64,000 bases of DNA from Trichostrongylus colubriformis (taxonomy: Eukaryota > Nematoda > Chromadorea > Rhabditida > Trichostrongylidae): the NCBI GenBank assembly GCA_963978905.1, contig OZ022259.1, positions 19,566,068 to 19,630,067 of the forward strand, written 5' to 3'. Positions 11,861 through 26,200 of the stretch are shown piece by piece (positions within the stretch are counted from its first letter, which is position 1; each line of letters opens with the position of its first letter). The notes beneath the pieces are model-generated. The model was not told the DNA's origin, searched no databases, and saw only the letters and a program-made list of their open reading frames with translations. The position numbers and the translations under genes are program-made.

Positions 11861-13020
11861 CGCTAGGAGGCGGACCGAGCACAGTAAGGCGGCTCGAGCA
11901 GAAATGGCCGCCTCTGCCCCAGCTCGGGACGCGCCCTTCGTGGGGGATTTCGCCGCAAATAGGTTTTGCAAACCCGTAGTTTTCGAGTGAATGACTCCTC
12001 TTAGGGATTCTCATCACCCACATCACGCCTAACACTGTCTTTAAGAAGGCGCAGGACACGCACTGACTGACGATATCTTAGGGGCTGCACGTTCCTCCCA
12101 GGATAAGTGGACCTTCGATTCTTGCTTACTTTGTTGGTGAAAGGTTCTAACAGTAAAAACTCTGAAACTGTTCGGTCTCCAAGCTTCGGCTCCGTTCATG
12201 TGTCAACTCCATACTACTCTATCGCTCGAAGTGGTGGAAGTTGAGTGCATGGCGCAGACCAGCATATGTTCAGAAATTAGTTCAACTTCTTAAAAGGTAT
12301 TACTGTATGAGATCAAGGCTACTGCGCGCTTCAGATTGATAAGCCTTAATGAGTGAACAGGTCGAAAGTTGAGAACCTTGACAGGAAATCGTATTTCGAT
12401 AGCTGAGAGAGGTGAGTATTTACAGTCCATTTCCCGACGGCTGGCAGGGCGAGGCCTACGGACTTCTATCGATCTCTCTCATCCCGCCACACACTCTCAC
12501 CCAACTCTGTAGGCCACGCCCTGCCAACCTTCGGGAACTGGACTGTACTTCTCTGAGTTTGTCTATCATACATCACGGGTTGGGTGAGGAGGCACCGCAA
12601 TCCTAACACTCTTACATTCCCCGCTCCACTATGAATTTTCAGTTTGAGATAGGGAAAGAGAGCTATAAGGTGTTCAAAGGGGGGGGGGGGGCTCTTGAGA
12701 TAATGTGGACAATTTCCTGCACTCCACGCTGTGCCCCGTGAATAAGTCATCAATCTGGGTGTCCTGGAAAGGCTCACCAACCGGGAGTTTTTTCAATGCA
12801 TTTACTCCTTTTATAGGCTCATTTCACGCTCGCTAAAAGGTAGTTCAGCACTCTCGGGGAGTGCTCGAATACGTCCTACTGTCCTTTAGCACTGGTGGCC
12901 AGCATGCAGTTTGCCATGTGGTGCTCAATCGAATTGATCAAAATTAAAATAAAAAATTAGTATAAAATTAATTTGTTGCTAGGTAGACACAGACCGGTTG
13001 GTGAATATAGGTTTGTCCAT

Positions 13021-13968
13021 GAGGAATTACCCTAAAATCTGATAGATAAGTCCGCCCGCACGCGGTGTCGCGCGCGGCACAAGCGACCGCAGTCTTCAAA
13101 GAACCAAAGATGAAGGAAGTTTAGGACGCTATGATTTGTGGATTGTGCTACTGACGAGTTTATATTGTATTGTATATGGCTTTTTTTAATATAAAAGCGA
13201 GTACCAAGTAAAATTGGGGTCGTACGAAAGGTGAATGCATGAGAGGAGAATGTGGTTCAACGGGGGTTTGAATACAACGATGGCTTTGGCGATGAAATAG
13301 CGGTTGAATAAAAATTTTCCCTTATTCCTGTTATGATGATGGTGCACAAAGCCTCGCAGAAATGCGTCTTTCACCTTATTTTTACTCTGCTAAACGCGCT
13401 TCTGCTTGCCGCGTCAATGATGTAAGCCCTCCTTGTAGTCATCGAGCCCGTCTACGTTGGCATTAATAAACGTTCGAAGGCAACTTGAGAGCAGGATGGG
13501 AACGATGGATGGCCGTCCCAACAAAAGCCAGATATACCAAAAGCGGCGTTAGGAAAAAGGAGGAGCCACGGAGAGGTAGCTGCTTTAGTTTGCGACAAAT
13601 TCTATCCAATTTCTGAGGAGAGATTGTTAAGAGCTTCTTATGGGCCTTTAACCAAGAACCATTGTTAGATGAGATGAATGAGAATTCTAATGTTATGAAT
13701 GCTTGTGACCATGAAATGGAGACTGTGTATAGAAAATTTAAGACGAATGTTCATCGTTACACGGGTTAAACGAAGATTTTGATATGTGGCATTTTCAGGT
13801 AATAAAAATGAAGTTTGATAAACAGTTTCTACAATTCTGTCGTCTTCATAATGAAGGGTGCATTGCGATCCTGTGCTCTTTGAAGACTGCGCCAGCGTCC
13901 GCTGCTGCCGCGCGCGACACCGCGTGCGAGCGGACTTATCTATCAGACTTTAGGGTACGATTTCGTTG
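13021..13968. repeat. Element with about 95-bp terminal inverted repeats
   Basis: accctaaaatctgatagata / cacgcggtgtcgcgcgcggc at 13030-13077 are mirrored at 13905-13960 (gccgcgcgcgacaccgcgtg, tatctatcagactttagggt). It lies 155 bp beyond the Kv stop codon. Confidence 0.75.
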
Positions 13969-14122
13969 GATATTATGAGTAAGGCATTGTGAAAATTGCA
14001 CATATTTTCATGTACTCGAGTGACTACAGTATCAAAAGCAATAGGTAGTGCATGGCGCATCCTTGAAGGACTGTATAACGAAGTGAATTTGTGCTGTTTT
14101 CAAGAGAATTACTTGAGTTCAC

Positions 14123-14215
14123 TTACGGATCCATGACTGTCCGATGTCCAAAACGTCGATTAACACCTTGCGCTTGGCCTCGCTCACCTTCCGCGACCTT
14201 CATAAAGTTATCTAC
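14123..14215 (-). CDS. exp-2: Kv channel terminal exon: post-S6 tail and stop
   Basis: The exon reads [19 protein letters not shown] then [11 protein letters not shown] and a TAA stop. VDNF is the conserved end of S6. The acceptor is tattctag. A GT donor just before the stop (after 14127) could splice to a further exon, but I found none, and stopping here leaves a short tail. Confidence 0.9.
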   Translation of the reverse strand, partial: VDNFMKVAEGERGQAQGVNRRFGHRTVMDP

Positions 14216-17200
14216 CTAGAATACTCGAATTTTTGTTATACGGTATGGTAGAATAGGTCACATGCTGCAGATGTAAGCTGGATCTTATGAATATGTGGGG
14301 TGGAGTGTGCAAAAAAGAAACTAGCTCGCCAGATCAAAAAGCCGCAAAATAGTATCGCATTCTTACTCGTTTTCGCAGATTCTCTAGCATTTCCCGCCTC
14401 CGTAAGCTGAAAGCTGTCTGCGCCTAAATGAAGAGGAAACAGCATCATCAACCTATTGAGTGACTCTTATGGTAGCTCCCAGGAATGACTGAATCAGGGT
14501 TACTGTTATACACAAGCCAGTAAAATTTATCAGGCTAGGACACCCGAACTGGGTCACGGCTCCACGCAAAATGCGACACTGCGCGACACGTATTTTGCTG
14601 CTTCCGTTGTGAATAGGTTGTGCTATTTCCGTCTACCCTACCCTTTTAAAGGAAGACCACGCGATGTAACTGCTCAGGCTGCACCTTTGTTGCGGATGCA
14701 CGGTGCACCCTCACCACCCTCACGGTGTTGTGCCTGCTTGAACACACCCAGGCCACGCCCATCCAACCAAATCACAACTGGTCTTAGACGAACAGATTTC
14801 CAAGGTGGAAGATGCCTTCATCATCGAAACGGCTGCTTCATTGAATTATCGTTTCTTATCACTAGTTTCCCTCTCCATGTGTGCATGAGATTGCAAATTT
14901 GTTCGCCTAGAGCCAGGTGTGATTTTGTTGGGTGGGCTGGCTTGATTATGTTCACCGTGCAGGCAAAACACCGTGAGGACGCACCGTCCAGCCGCAACAA
15001 AGGTGCAGTCTGAGCGGTTATCCAAGGGCCTACTCGCACCAAGAATGTAAGCCACTAATCTGACTCTCGCGTGGTGTGCCTTCAGAACAATTTCTGATAC
15101 AACTGCCCTTTTACACCAGGGATTTCATGATTGGAATTATTTTGGCTATCTCGATTTCGTTTGTCGAAATCTGAACGACCACTTTCTTCTCAGAATTCCC
15201 TACTCTGCTGAACGAGGTAATAGTTCTCCTAAACTCGTCGTTAAATGTGGTTTGAGATGAGGAAAGCAATCAAAGCATAAAAGCACGGAAGCAATGACGC
15301 AATTCGATGGCGCTTTTCTCACACTACTAAATCACCTCAAAGACCGTGCTATGGGTAATTCGGGCTAAATACGAAGAGGTATTTGAATATAGATATTGGC
15401 GAGCTTAGCAGTACGGCAAAAGAGAAAAGGGGATTACGGCAAAAGCCCAAGCAAAATGAGCCCTTACACACGGATGATTCAGACCGTAGAAATGGGCTAA
15501 GGGTGAAACACTCGAAGTCATCGGAAGAGGTAAATTTGGCAGATTGTGGGATATGAAAGTAGAGGTGCTCAGAAGTGTAACAATAGAAAAACGAAATAAA
15601 TCGGCGGAAAAACCGAGAAATAGGATCTCGAGAGCCGGTGTTCCGTCGCCCCTCTTTGCATAACTAGTCAGGGTAGATTGAGACACGCGAGGAGCTAAAT
15701 TAGCCGACGAGAATGATGTTCTGTCATCGCCGGCAACTCCTCCCTGGGATTAACGGCAGAACGGCTCGCTGTGCTGTGGGGTCGTGATAAGACCCGAAGC
15801 AGCGCTTCGCTCAGTTTGAGATTCGCCACACATCACCTCTTAAAATCCTCACTTCTTCCTTGAACTCCCCCCCCCCCCCCCCACCCCTCCCCTCTCCTCC
15901 CCTCCCCTCCCACCCGCCCCGTGTTTTTAGAAAAGGCGGCAACGGTTGAAAAGGACGCCTCTATCACAGCTCAGCGGCACGCCCCTCACAGAATTTTCAC
16001 CGTAGTTACACTTCCTGTGCGCCTAGCCTACATTCCTACATTTGGAGTTCCTTATTACCCACATTAGCCCTGCTACGGTCTTTAATGCCTCATTTCTCAG
16101 TGAAGATACACATGTGTTTTGAAGCAAAGCAGCGACAATGAATATACAAAAACTTACGATGATAGTAATGGGTAGAGCCAGTACGAGCACTCCACAGGCT
16201 ATTGCACCCGTCGCTACCAGTTTACCAGCTGAATTAGAAACAAATCCGAACCCATACGATTGCAAAAATTGCGGAAAAATTGCAGGGCAAAAACGAAAAA
16301 AATGTAATTTTCACTCACCTACTGTGACTGGAGTGAGATCTCCGTAACCTGCAATGTGGAAATGATATTTCAGTCGGACAGACAGCGATACAGGACACAT
16401 TTCCATGTAACGTAAAAGATTTCGGAATTTGTGATGTTTTTCGAATTGTAAAGTAAAATCTGCGAGTTTTCACGCGTATTTTGTGGAAATGAAAATGGTG
16501 CAAAACGACGCTCAACTACATGCACAACATCGAACTCACCGACTGTCGTCATAGTGACGATACACATAAAACGAGAAACGATAAATTGTGAAACACGAAT
16601 TGGAATTTCTTATCAAAAAATAACTTCCGATGAAAAAATCGAAAAGTGGCTTTGGGCCCTTATGCCATATACCGATAAGCTAGCGCACACTATTGTGCGC
16701 GTAACATCATGAGCGTCAGTAAAGCGATCAGAATAGCTTTTTTTGATTAATTTACTCAGCACCCATTACCACATCACGTACCGTCCGTTGCGGGCGGGTT
16801 CTGTCTCATTTCAAGTGGGTTTAGGATAAGTTGGACGCTGGTCATGCCTGCCGATTTTTTCCTGGTCTCAAGGCTGCGTCGGAACCGAGTCAAGAAATTT
16901 CGTTGTTCGGACCCCCATTCAGGGTGCGCTCCGCCCACTGTGCCCAGGTCGCTTTCATGACTTTCGAAAACTCATCCATGACCTTGATCCATCTTTCTCC
17001 CACGTTTGGGTCATACTAGAATCCAATTAACCTTTTTGGTGAAAACAGAACATTCCAGTGCGCGCTCCGCCCACTGGGGTGTGTGCACTTATGACGAAAA
17101 ATCGCTTCACGGTCGTCGCACTCGCGGCGCCATCAGCACGACTTAACAAATCGATTGCCCTTGGAAGCCCGGCAGAGCGTGACTGCGTCACTCTGCTCTT

Positions 17201-20200
17201 CCACCCATACCACACTGCCTCCTGCACCCATGCCACCCTGCCTCCTCCACCCATGCCACACTGCCTCGCTTGAATGCTGCTATGCACTTGTGACGGAAAA
17301 TCGCGTGGCCACCCACCGCGGGCGGTCACGCGATTTTCCGTCATAAGTGCACACACCCCGTCCACCGTGCGTGGAGCTTAACTTGGTCCATGTGTGCTCC
17401 TTACTTCTTGTCCTATGCCCTACCCATCCCAAAATAGTCCCCATTTCCGCAGGTCGTTTTTCATGTAATACCTATTTTTGTGACAGACGGAGAGACGGAC
17501 GTACAGACAGACGAAGCGTTTTATATATAGTAGGGATATTAGGGATGGGAAGTTTCTGATGAGTCCACCTGATAAGTTTGGCAGTCTCAGGCCAGCTAAT
17601 CAATCGAAGCAGTCTGAGGCTTATACCCTGAATTGTTGAAAACAGTGATAGGGGTGAAACGAGTAGTGAGGAATCGCTAAAGTTACCCATTCGATTAAAT
17701 GCTAAAAAAAAGGCCTTAGGAAGACTTTCTGCGGCTGAATTTTCAGTGAAGTTTTTCCGCTCTTTCCATTTTTTCCTTTCTCTAATCCTCTCGACTCGCG
17801 CAGCATGGAAATCGACACTTATCTAATGCTTTTTCGCAAATTCTACAATTCTGCATTACCACAATTTCGCAAATTTCGCAATTCTCCCAATCGATACGTA
17901 CCTTTACCGTTTTCCGCAAACTTCGCAATTCTGCAATTCCGCAAATTCCGAAACTATGAACGTTGCCTGATTCGTTTGTATCATTATCATTCTGCCATCA
18001 TGCTCATTACTAAACACCTCAGTCATTACGGGCAAGTCAAACCTAGGAAGCTGGTCCCCTGAGAGGAGGTTGTTTTCACGTGTTCATCTGAAATGGGAAC
18101 ATGAGGCATGCTGCTTCGGGGGATACCACACCATGGTTAGATTAGTCGATTTACATTCCTAAAGCAGTTACTCCTCGGGGAAATCTGGGAAAATCGCAAT
18201 GTGCTGCCTTTCCGGGTCACCACGATGCGCCATCACGGGACTATACTCTCTTGAAGCAACACTGACCACGGCTCACATCTCCCAATTATACAAAACATAG
18301 GGAAAGGAAAGAAATGGAAGTATTGGGGCAAAATATTCCCGAAATGTTCCTCTAAAAGCAGGAACAAGCTGAGACTCACTACTTTCATTTTCATAAAAAT
18401 ATGGAACCTTCAAGCGGCGTAGTCGGGCTTCACAGCACCCACGGTATCAAGGTCCCCTTAAAAGAGCCGTGTTCCATGGTAGGTCTTTTGTGGGAAGCTT
18501 CCTAAGGATTGGCCCTTCGGTCCATGGAATCACAGAGCCCCTGCTGCTTGAACAAGGCTGCTATGATCCGAAGTATCATTTTCATGCCCAAGTCCGCCTC
18601 CGGAGGGGTTTCAGTGGTGAGGGCACGTTTTGGTTCTTGAAAACGAAGGGCGCTGGGGACCCGGAAAAAATGGAATATTAAGGATTACCACCCAGTATGA
18701 ATTCCCTTAGGTACCCAGAGTGAACGGACCTCAGCAAAGTTGTGAACGAGGGCGACGAAATATCGGATTTTGCCCAGTTGAGGTGACACACCTTGTTCAC
18801 TCTTTCCTCGCTCCCGTTCCTGCTCGTGCAGAAGGCTGCCACGGAGGATAGTGATGGAGTGAGGTTTGCTCTTGAATCTGAGGATATAAATACCTCAACA
18901 GAATTCGCTGTAGTTCGACTAAAACGGGAATAAGAACCATGATGGGTACGGTCAGAAATAATAGTGCTTTGCGGTAGAAGTTCCTCGGATTTTGGAACAA
19001 GCAAAAAGATTTCAGCCTATGAAACCCTTGATAAAAAAAAAGGGGATGAGGGCGAAAAAGGTTGAGGGTCGAGTCGGAGCTGTCCTCAAGGACTGGAGAT
19101 CGTCCCAATGCGGCCTTCTACCTCGAAACGAGTACGCTATACCATGCCTTTGTGTGAGAACATCCCTTGTTGAGTGAACTGCAAATTAAGAAAAAACGAA
19201 GAGTAACATACCACCAACAAGCTGCTGGAATCGAGTAGAACTGCGAGCCAGGTTCATCTTTTTCTAGAAAATACACCAATGTTGAGAAGAAAATCACACC
19301 CGTCAACACGACCATCGCCATCATGCCCAATTGACGGAACGACGCCTTGAAACAGAAACCATATAGATCTCTTCGTTTAATCCAACCACAGAATTTGGTC
19401 ACAAATTTTTCCCTCAGCAAAACTGTCCACGGAGATTTGGGTTTTCCTCTTACCTACCCCTTCCTTCCCCCCCCCCCGTCCCCTGTCCCCGATCCCCCGA
19501 ACAGTTGTCTTGCATTTGCTCACAACGGCAACATGGATTGTCTCACGCGAAGAAAAAATATACAAGCGGCCACATCCCTCAAAGTCTCCAAGCTTTCATC
19601 CGCGCGGGTTACGTTAGCTGGGCCACGAGGGGGTGCGTACCCTTATGTCAGGATATCGTGTCGTGGGGTGCAGTGCAGCGCGCGACGCTTCAACGCGATT
19701 AAGCTGAATTTCGAGTTGATTGCGTACAAATGCGTAAGATCTACAAGAAAGATGCAAAAAAAGCGATTTTGGATGCCACATTTTATGATGCTTTTATGCT
19801 TTCCTTTCTTGATAAGCATTCACTATCGTGTTTAGGTGGAGTGCCGCTGTGCTAGAATATTAAAGGTGACTCATATAGAACCGAGGACACAAAAAAAGAA
19901 AACCAAGAATTTAGTGATATCCAAGAACTGTTGCTGAAGAGTGCATGTGGGAGTATGCCATTAGGTCAGAAAATTCACATTGTGGCGTCCAGCATGCGAC
20001 ACAACGGTGTGAGCTATGCTCGCCATACTGGATGGGTTCTAAAGCGATTGCGATGCTCTAGGCATTATTCTAGGCGAAATCGCGCCAGTACTAAACTGAT
20101 ACGAAGCCCCTATCTCGCACAATCCCGTCGCGCTAAGCCGAACACGTCTTAATGCCATTTTCTGTCCTAATGGCACTAACCAAAATACATATGATACCTC

Positions 20201-23200
20201 TAAATACGACAGTTCTAGCTAAATGCTTGCGATTTTAGTGTAAGGACTTCAAAAATCAGGCGCGAGGCTCGCCGTCTATTTCCTGCTTCTTTTTACACGC
20301 TTTGTATAGTGCTGCAAATAAAAAACACACATCACACAACCAATGGTGAACTTAAAACGTAACGTTCTGTCTAAAAGAATGAAAGTAGGTTAAAAAGAAA
20401 CTCAGACACGGTTGCCGCTCTTCTCACGCAGTTATGTACAATTCCCACAGCATATGTGCTATTAGGACAGAAAATTCATGTGGCTGCGTTTGACATGCGA
20501 AGATATGGTGTAAAATAGCGGTGCCGTACTAGATGGGTTTTCAAGCGATCACGCCTAGAAGAAGCTGGGTCCTGAAGCGGGTAAGCGGACATGACCCAAT
20601 CTTTCAGCCCAAGTCCTCATGCCTGTAGAATGAGTCATCAGTATGCTTCCAATAGGAGGAGCGTCATCGAGCTTAATAGAGAGAGTCGGTCGTCGAGGCG
20701 TCCCGAGGACGCTCTCAGGTCATGCCATCGGTCACTGTCTAGAGCGGTACCCTCAGCCACAGAATCCGTTGGTGTTGTCGACCTCCTGCGTATTAGATTG
20801 CCTAGTTTCGTCGTGTTTCTTAATATCATGTGCCTTCTGTCGCATATTCTCATGCCATCCTGTTCCATTTATGTCATTGAGTATAAAATTCAGTAAATAT
20901 CAAGCTTATATACAGAGGCACTTTCGTGGCACCTTTCGCTGTGCGGCGCTAGTTAGTGGTAGCAGCGAGTGATTCTCATCTCGCTGATTTTTGGGCTCTG
21001 AGGGTATATAGTTCAGCATGCTTTGTAGTCAGTTTAGTTGGTGCGAGTTGGCCAGCAGCTCGCGTTTGGTGAGCAGCTGGCTGCTTAAGGCACACAAAAA
21101 CCACCGCTCTTCGGATCGACTCCATACGTAAAATACCATGTACGCGCAGCTGGCCTTGCGCTTCCATCACCTTTTTGCCATCGTTGGAACGTTTGGGCTC
21201 CAGCTTCTTTGCCTGCGACAGCTCATGAAATATCATTCGCATGACTCATCGCGGTACGGCTTTCTCTGCCTTCAGTTTTCGAAATTCGTAAGCGCTATAA
21301 CGACTCCTACAGTCGTTATTCCATTCTCTTTGTCCAATTTGAATTCAGTTCCCATGCCTATGGCTCATCCTTGGTTGAATTGAGGAATCGATGATTCTTT
21401 GTCTCATCTCTGTGGCTGCTTCAGCTTTTATCTGTAGAAGCGATCGGCTCCCAGTGCCTCGTCTAACATACAACCTCATTGCGGCGGAACCAGCCACTCT
21501 CCATTTTTCTCTCTTTACCATACAGATCAAATGTACTCATATATGCAATACAATGATATTTTCATTAGTCTTTACTGCTCATAGTAGTAATCTCGCTTCA
21601 GTACATTCTTTCTGTATTATATTCTTGCTGATTACCTCATCATTTCGATAAAGTTTAATTACCCAAGATTGAGGTGTTCATCTGTCGCGACTTAGCAAAA
21701 GGATCAGTGCACTAGAATCCCGCGTGGCACTCTTTAGAGGATAGGCAAGGTGAGTCGCGATAAGCGTGCATCCCGTGACGGGAAACGTGACCGGCAGCCT
21801 TTCTGCGGAGACCGAATGAAATGAAAATGGCTGGCTCGATGGACATGGGAAGCTGATCATCCGATAGTGTGTGTGTGTGTGTGTGGAATTGCAAAGGGGT
21901 ACAACTAACGTTGATCAGAAGGATTTAAGTGGCCGCGATTGTGGTATTTTACTGATTCGAACGGTAAAAAATAGTCATAATTAGTCACGAAACTGCGTAT
22001 CTGTTAGGGACTTCGTGTCGCGCATACACCGCACGACGGCTCTCGACACTTCTTCTGTGTACTACTTTGGGGCGTTGCGTTTTGCTTACGTAACACCTCG
22101 AAATCGCGACAAGCCCATCTACGGAATGGTCCTTTCCCTCGCCACTCGCCGTGGCCGAGTCATCACTGCGCGGGCGGCCTTGAAGGCTGTCTCAAAGCCG
22201 TTGCGATCACGTCTGTTCTTTGCTTCTTCCCATTAGACCAGTTGACCTTATATGAAGTCGTTTTCGCGCGTTATCGCGTGAACTTCTCTACAGCGACGAG
22301 GTTCCTGGAACCGCAGATTTCTTTTGGAGCAAGGGGCCACCTAGCTAACATCGTTCGGTGCTTCCTCCCAATGTACCCCATGGAGGATATTTGCCCCCTT
22401 CCGTGGATCGCACTACGCAAGCCGAGCGATACGGACCGCCTCAGTAATTTTACCAACTACCGGAGCGATATAGCAGAAGTCAGAAAACGACTTGGTTAAA
22501 GTGGCAATGCCGCCTTTTCTGCTCTAGCGGCCATTAACTCCGCGGATGATGACCGACGATCCCATTTACTGTCGTCACTTCCGAGTGGTTCTCCATGCGC
22601 TTGCGGATTACCTTGTCGGAAAAGAATACGAGGACAGGCTGTCTTATGGATCTTCTGCACCAGCCGTGCGATCCGCCTTGAGGTTGTAGGTGTTCAGGCC
22701 GTCACGAGAGAGAGAGCATTCACAGTGGTTCTTCAGACCTTCCGGTGGTCCAACGACTCTTTCACAGCAGATGTTGATCGGTACGGTAGCACTGTCGAGG
22801 CCGATACCGTAGCTGACACATGCGTTCGCCTGTGCAAGTCCAACGCCATGGCCGACCCGATCTACGAGCTGGTCTCCCACATAGACATCTTCTCAGGCAT
22901 GAGGTTTTCCTCCATCGCCTCACGACCATCTCAGTCCTTCTCTCCGATGGCCCGGTAGCGCCGACCCCAGATCAAGGAGAGGCAATCATCTCGGCTCCTC
23001 CCTTCTGCTCGTGGTCACCATACAGATAGCCTTTGACACCGAAAAAACATTCATCGGGGCCCTCGTATCAGCTCTCTCCTCGGTTGCGCCGCACTCCACT
23101 ATTATAATCACGACGTCGACCAATGCTGCCGTCGCTCAGTTCACTGAGACCCTGCTCTCATTGAACGATTTCCCTCGTCTCCGAGTCGGGAGACATATTT

Positions 23201-26200
23201 CTGACACGGCAGCTGCAGTTACCTCATCCCCTTATGAATTGACCTCAGTAAGATCTTCAAGTGGCAAGGTGCTAGGCGACCAACTGGATGAAACAGATCA
23301 AGAGGCTAGTTCACGGTTCAAGGCTTGCCGCCAGGTCCAACTACCTCGTGTATCCGAAAATGGTGCTCAAGGTGTCCGACGACGACAAAGCAAAATATAA
23401 GATAGCGGAACAATTTGTTTTGCTCACGCACAAAATAATGGTTCGCATCCTCTCCCGCTGCCGACGCCCCTCAGTGACCACCTCGTGGCGGCTTAACTCG
23501 TCAAACCGTACCATTGCTCCTTTCAGGTCATTATAAGTGACGAGGCATCTCAAGTCCCCGAGCCGGCTCTACTAGCGATAGCGGTCCTGTTACAGGACGC
23601 CCGTCACGTCTATATAGGTGACGCGCATCAGCTGTCCCACACATAATTTCTCCTAGACTTTAACCCAGTTTTGTACGGCGCTCAGGGCGTAACGACCCTC
23701 TTCCTTCGCGTACCCGCTGTTCTTGTAGCCTCCCCCCCCCTCGTCACCACATTGAGTCTCACCCTTCCCTCATCCAACTACCCAATCAGCTCGCCTATAG
23801 CGGGACGCTCATAAGCGGCACGCGACCAGAAGCGCGTCGTTTATTACTTACCATCATAAATTTTCCCACGGCTGGCATACCCTTTATCTTTGTCGATTTA
23901 TTTGGTGAATCGTGCGCGCCACAAACCGGTCCCACTACATCCTGTACGAGGCTAGGGTCACGACCACCTTTACAGAGCAACTGCTCAGTAAGGGTCTCCA
24001 TCGGGCCGGTATGTGCGTAATCACCTTTTACAGAGAACAGCATGAGCTCATGGTGGCGCTCCTTGCCACTCTTAGCGGCCGCAATAAGGAAGTAGTCAAT
24101 TAGTTATCTCTAATAAAACCGAAATGTCTCCAGATACCTCCGATTTCCTCGACGACTACCGTCCCCTTAATATAGCCGTAATGCGCTGCCGGCATGGTCA
24201 ATTTATATACGGCCATGCCCACAGGCTGAGGGACATGCTGTCCTGTGGACGTTTTCTGAAATGGGTACACTCAATCAGCACCATCCTCTTAACATAAGAT
24301 CTGTTCTGTTACTTGCGACTGCCCTGCCCATAAACTCGGTGAGCCACTCCCAGTTTACAATCCTTTTTTGAAAGTTTGGGACGGACTCTGGGTGAAGGAG
24401 GGAGGTGTAAGCGAACATACAGCAATCTTTCGGCGCCAGTCCCCATGCCTGTAAGATGACTCATCAGTATGCTTTCGCGGGGAGGAGCATCATTTAGCTT
24501 GATGAAGAGCGTCGGTCGTCGAGGCGTCCGAGGACGCTCTCAGGTCATTGTCATCGGTCACTATCTAGAGCGGTACCCTCAGCTGCAGAATCCGTTGGTG
24601 TTCTCGATCTTCTGCGTATTCGATTGCCTATTTTCGTCGTGTTTCTTAACTTAAACCTTCTGGCGTATTCCCATATCTTATGCCTGTTCCATTTATGTCC
24701 TTTAGTATGAACTTTAATAAATATCAAGCTATACAGAAGCTATACAGAATACAGAAACACTTTCGTGACACCTTCTGCTATGTGGCGCCAGTTACTAGCG
24801 ATCACGCCTAGAAGATGGAGTAGAGCACCGTCATCACTTTGGGACCCATCTTATTGTTAGACGGCGCGCATAGCTTGTATCATCGTATGGCATATGAACG
24901 CCGCAATGCGAATTTTCTGTCCTAATGGCATACACACATTCTCATCAAGCCTAGCCATCTCGTGCGCAGCACGCCGCGACGCAGAATCCTGAGGCGTGCT
25001 TCCCTCTTCGCCCGACAGCCATCAAAAATTGACGTTATTTGACAAGAATGCAGACAGGTTGTAGTATTTTCTCAAATTTTCGGGTTCACTGAACTAATTT
25101 CCTCATTCTCTCCGTGGTTAGAGCTGATGTGCGATTAATCTTCATGAACGGGATCGTGCGGGACAGAATTCCGAAGGGAAGCGACGACGTCGAAAACACC
25201 CACGACACGGTCGTCGACTTTGGGTAAGACTTCAGTGATTTTCCTTCCGTCAATGTTGGCTCTTTTACGATTGTCATAATGATTACTCGGCTCCATAACA
25301 TTTGTCCGATTTCATGTGTAATTATCCATTTCTTACTTACTTATGTAATAACCTTTGCCCGAAATCTGTAACAATAATTACGTATAACTGTAACAGAGTT
25401 TTAATTTTAGCATGCAGTTCGCCACATTGTCACGAAGCTTTCTGAGAAATATCGAAAAAATAAACTAAGTGCTCCGAGTAATGATGATCGTACTTTGAGC
25501 GTTTTTCCGAACATTTGCAGGCCACTGCTGTATCGTCCAAGTTTCAGAACCCGAATCACTCGCAAAACCCGCAAAATTCGGATGACGAGAAATGCGCCCT
25601 GAAATGCAACTTAAATCTAATATAGATTTTCAGAAAGGGACAGACAAATAAGTACCTTGAGATCCCTCAATTGTTCTGTGCTCACACCAAACAAAAACAG
25701 TAGCATTTCGATGATAAACGGCAGAATTGCCAATAAATCGATGATGTTGAGCAATTGAAAAAATGTTCGCCGTCGATCCGCCGTGACCAACATTTTTATA
25801 GCTGAAATGTGTGTGTGCGTGTGTAGTAAATATTCTTGAAGGCACATTGCGCACTGCTGGAAGAAAAGGCTGCGCTGGATCGCCATTGGTGGGGCAGCCG
25901 TGGAGAGTGTTGCCCCGCCCATTTCCAGGACGAGGGGAATGGTGGAAACACACCTAGCGTTTTACTTCAATGACCTTCCATCTATGTACACCCTCCCATT
26001 GGGAGGGAGGGGAATGTGCCAGCAGCCTCCTTAATTCTCACCACATCTTTTCTCGAAACACTAGTTTATTATTTATCTATTCGATGCTTACAGTATCCAT
26101 ATCAATAATGCGATAACTATGGACTTCCTGACTAGGGCAGAATAGTGAAGCACGGCAAGCTTGAAATAAATCGGAAATTAAGAAGTAACAATTTGAATGC

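Larger units (their letters stand above)
9745..13020. other. Intergenic sequence with dispersed repeats
   Basis: Between the coiled-coil gene and the Kv gene. Apart from the 34-bp tandem repeat and one dispersed repeat I see only short frames; 10430-11000 is AT-rich. A run of 12 G lies at 12679-12690. Confidence 0.5.
20579..24795 (+). mobile_element. LTR-like element carrying a decayed UPF1-type helicase
   Basis: Two direct repeats of 378 and 390 bp enclose 3.4 kb. The right repeat is preceded by a purine run (GAAGGAGGGAGG) and begins TGTAAGCG. The two repeats stop matching after GTTAG/GTTAC, and in the left one TGGTAGCAGCG follows at once, as a tRNA primer-binding site would. The layout is that of an LTR retrotransposon, but no gag, protease or reverse transcriptase is visible. 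The main coding relic is a helicase. Flanks on both sides contain the same repeat (agcgatcacgcctagaag at 20542 and 24797), so it sits in older repetitive DNA within a Kv intron. Confidence 0.6.
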
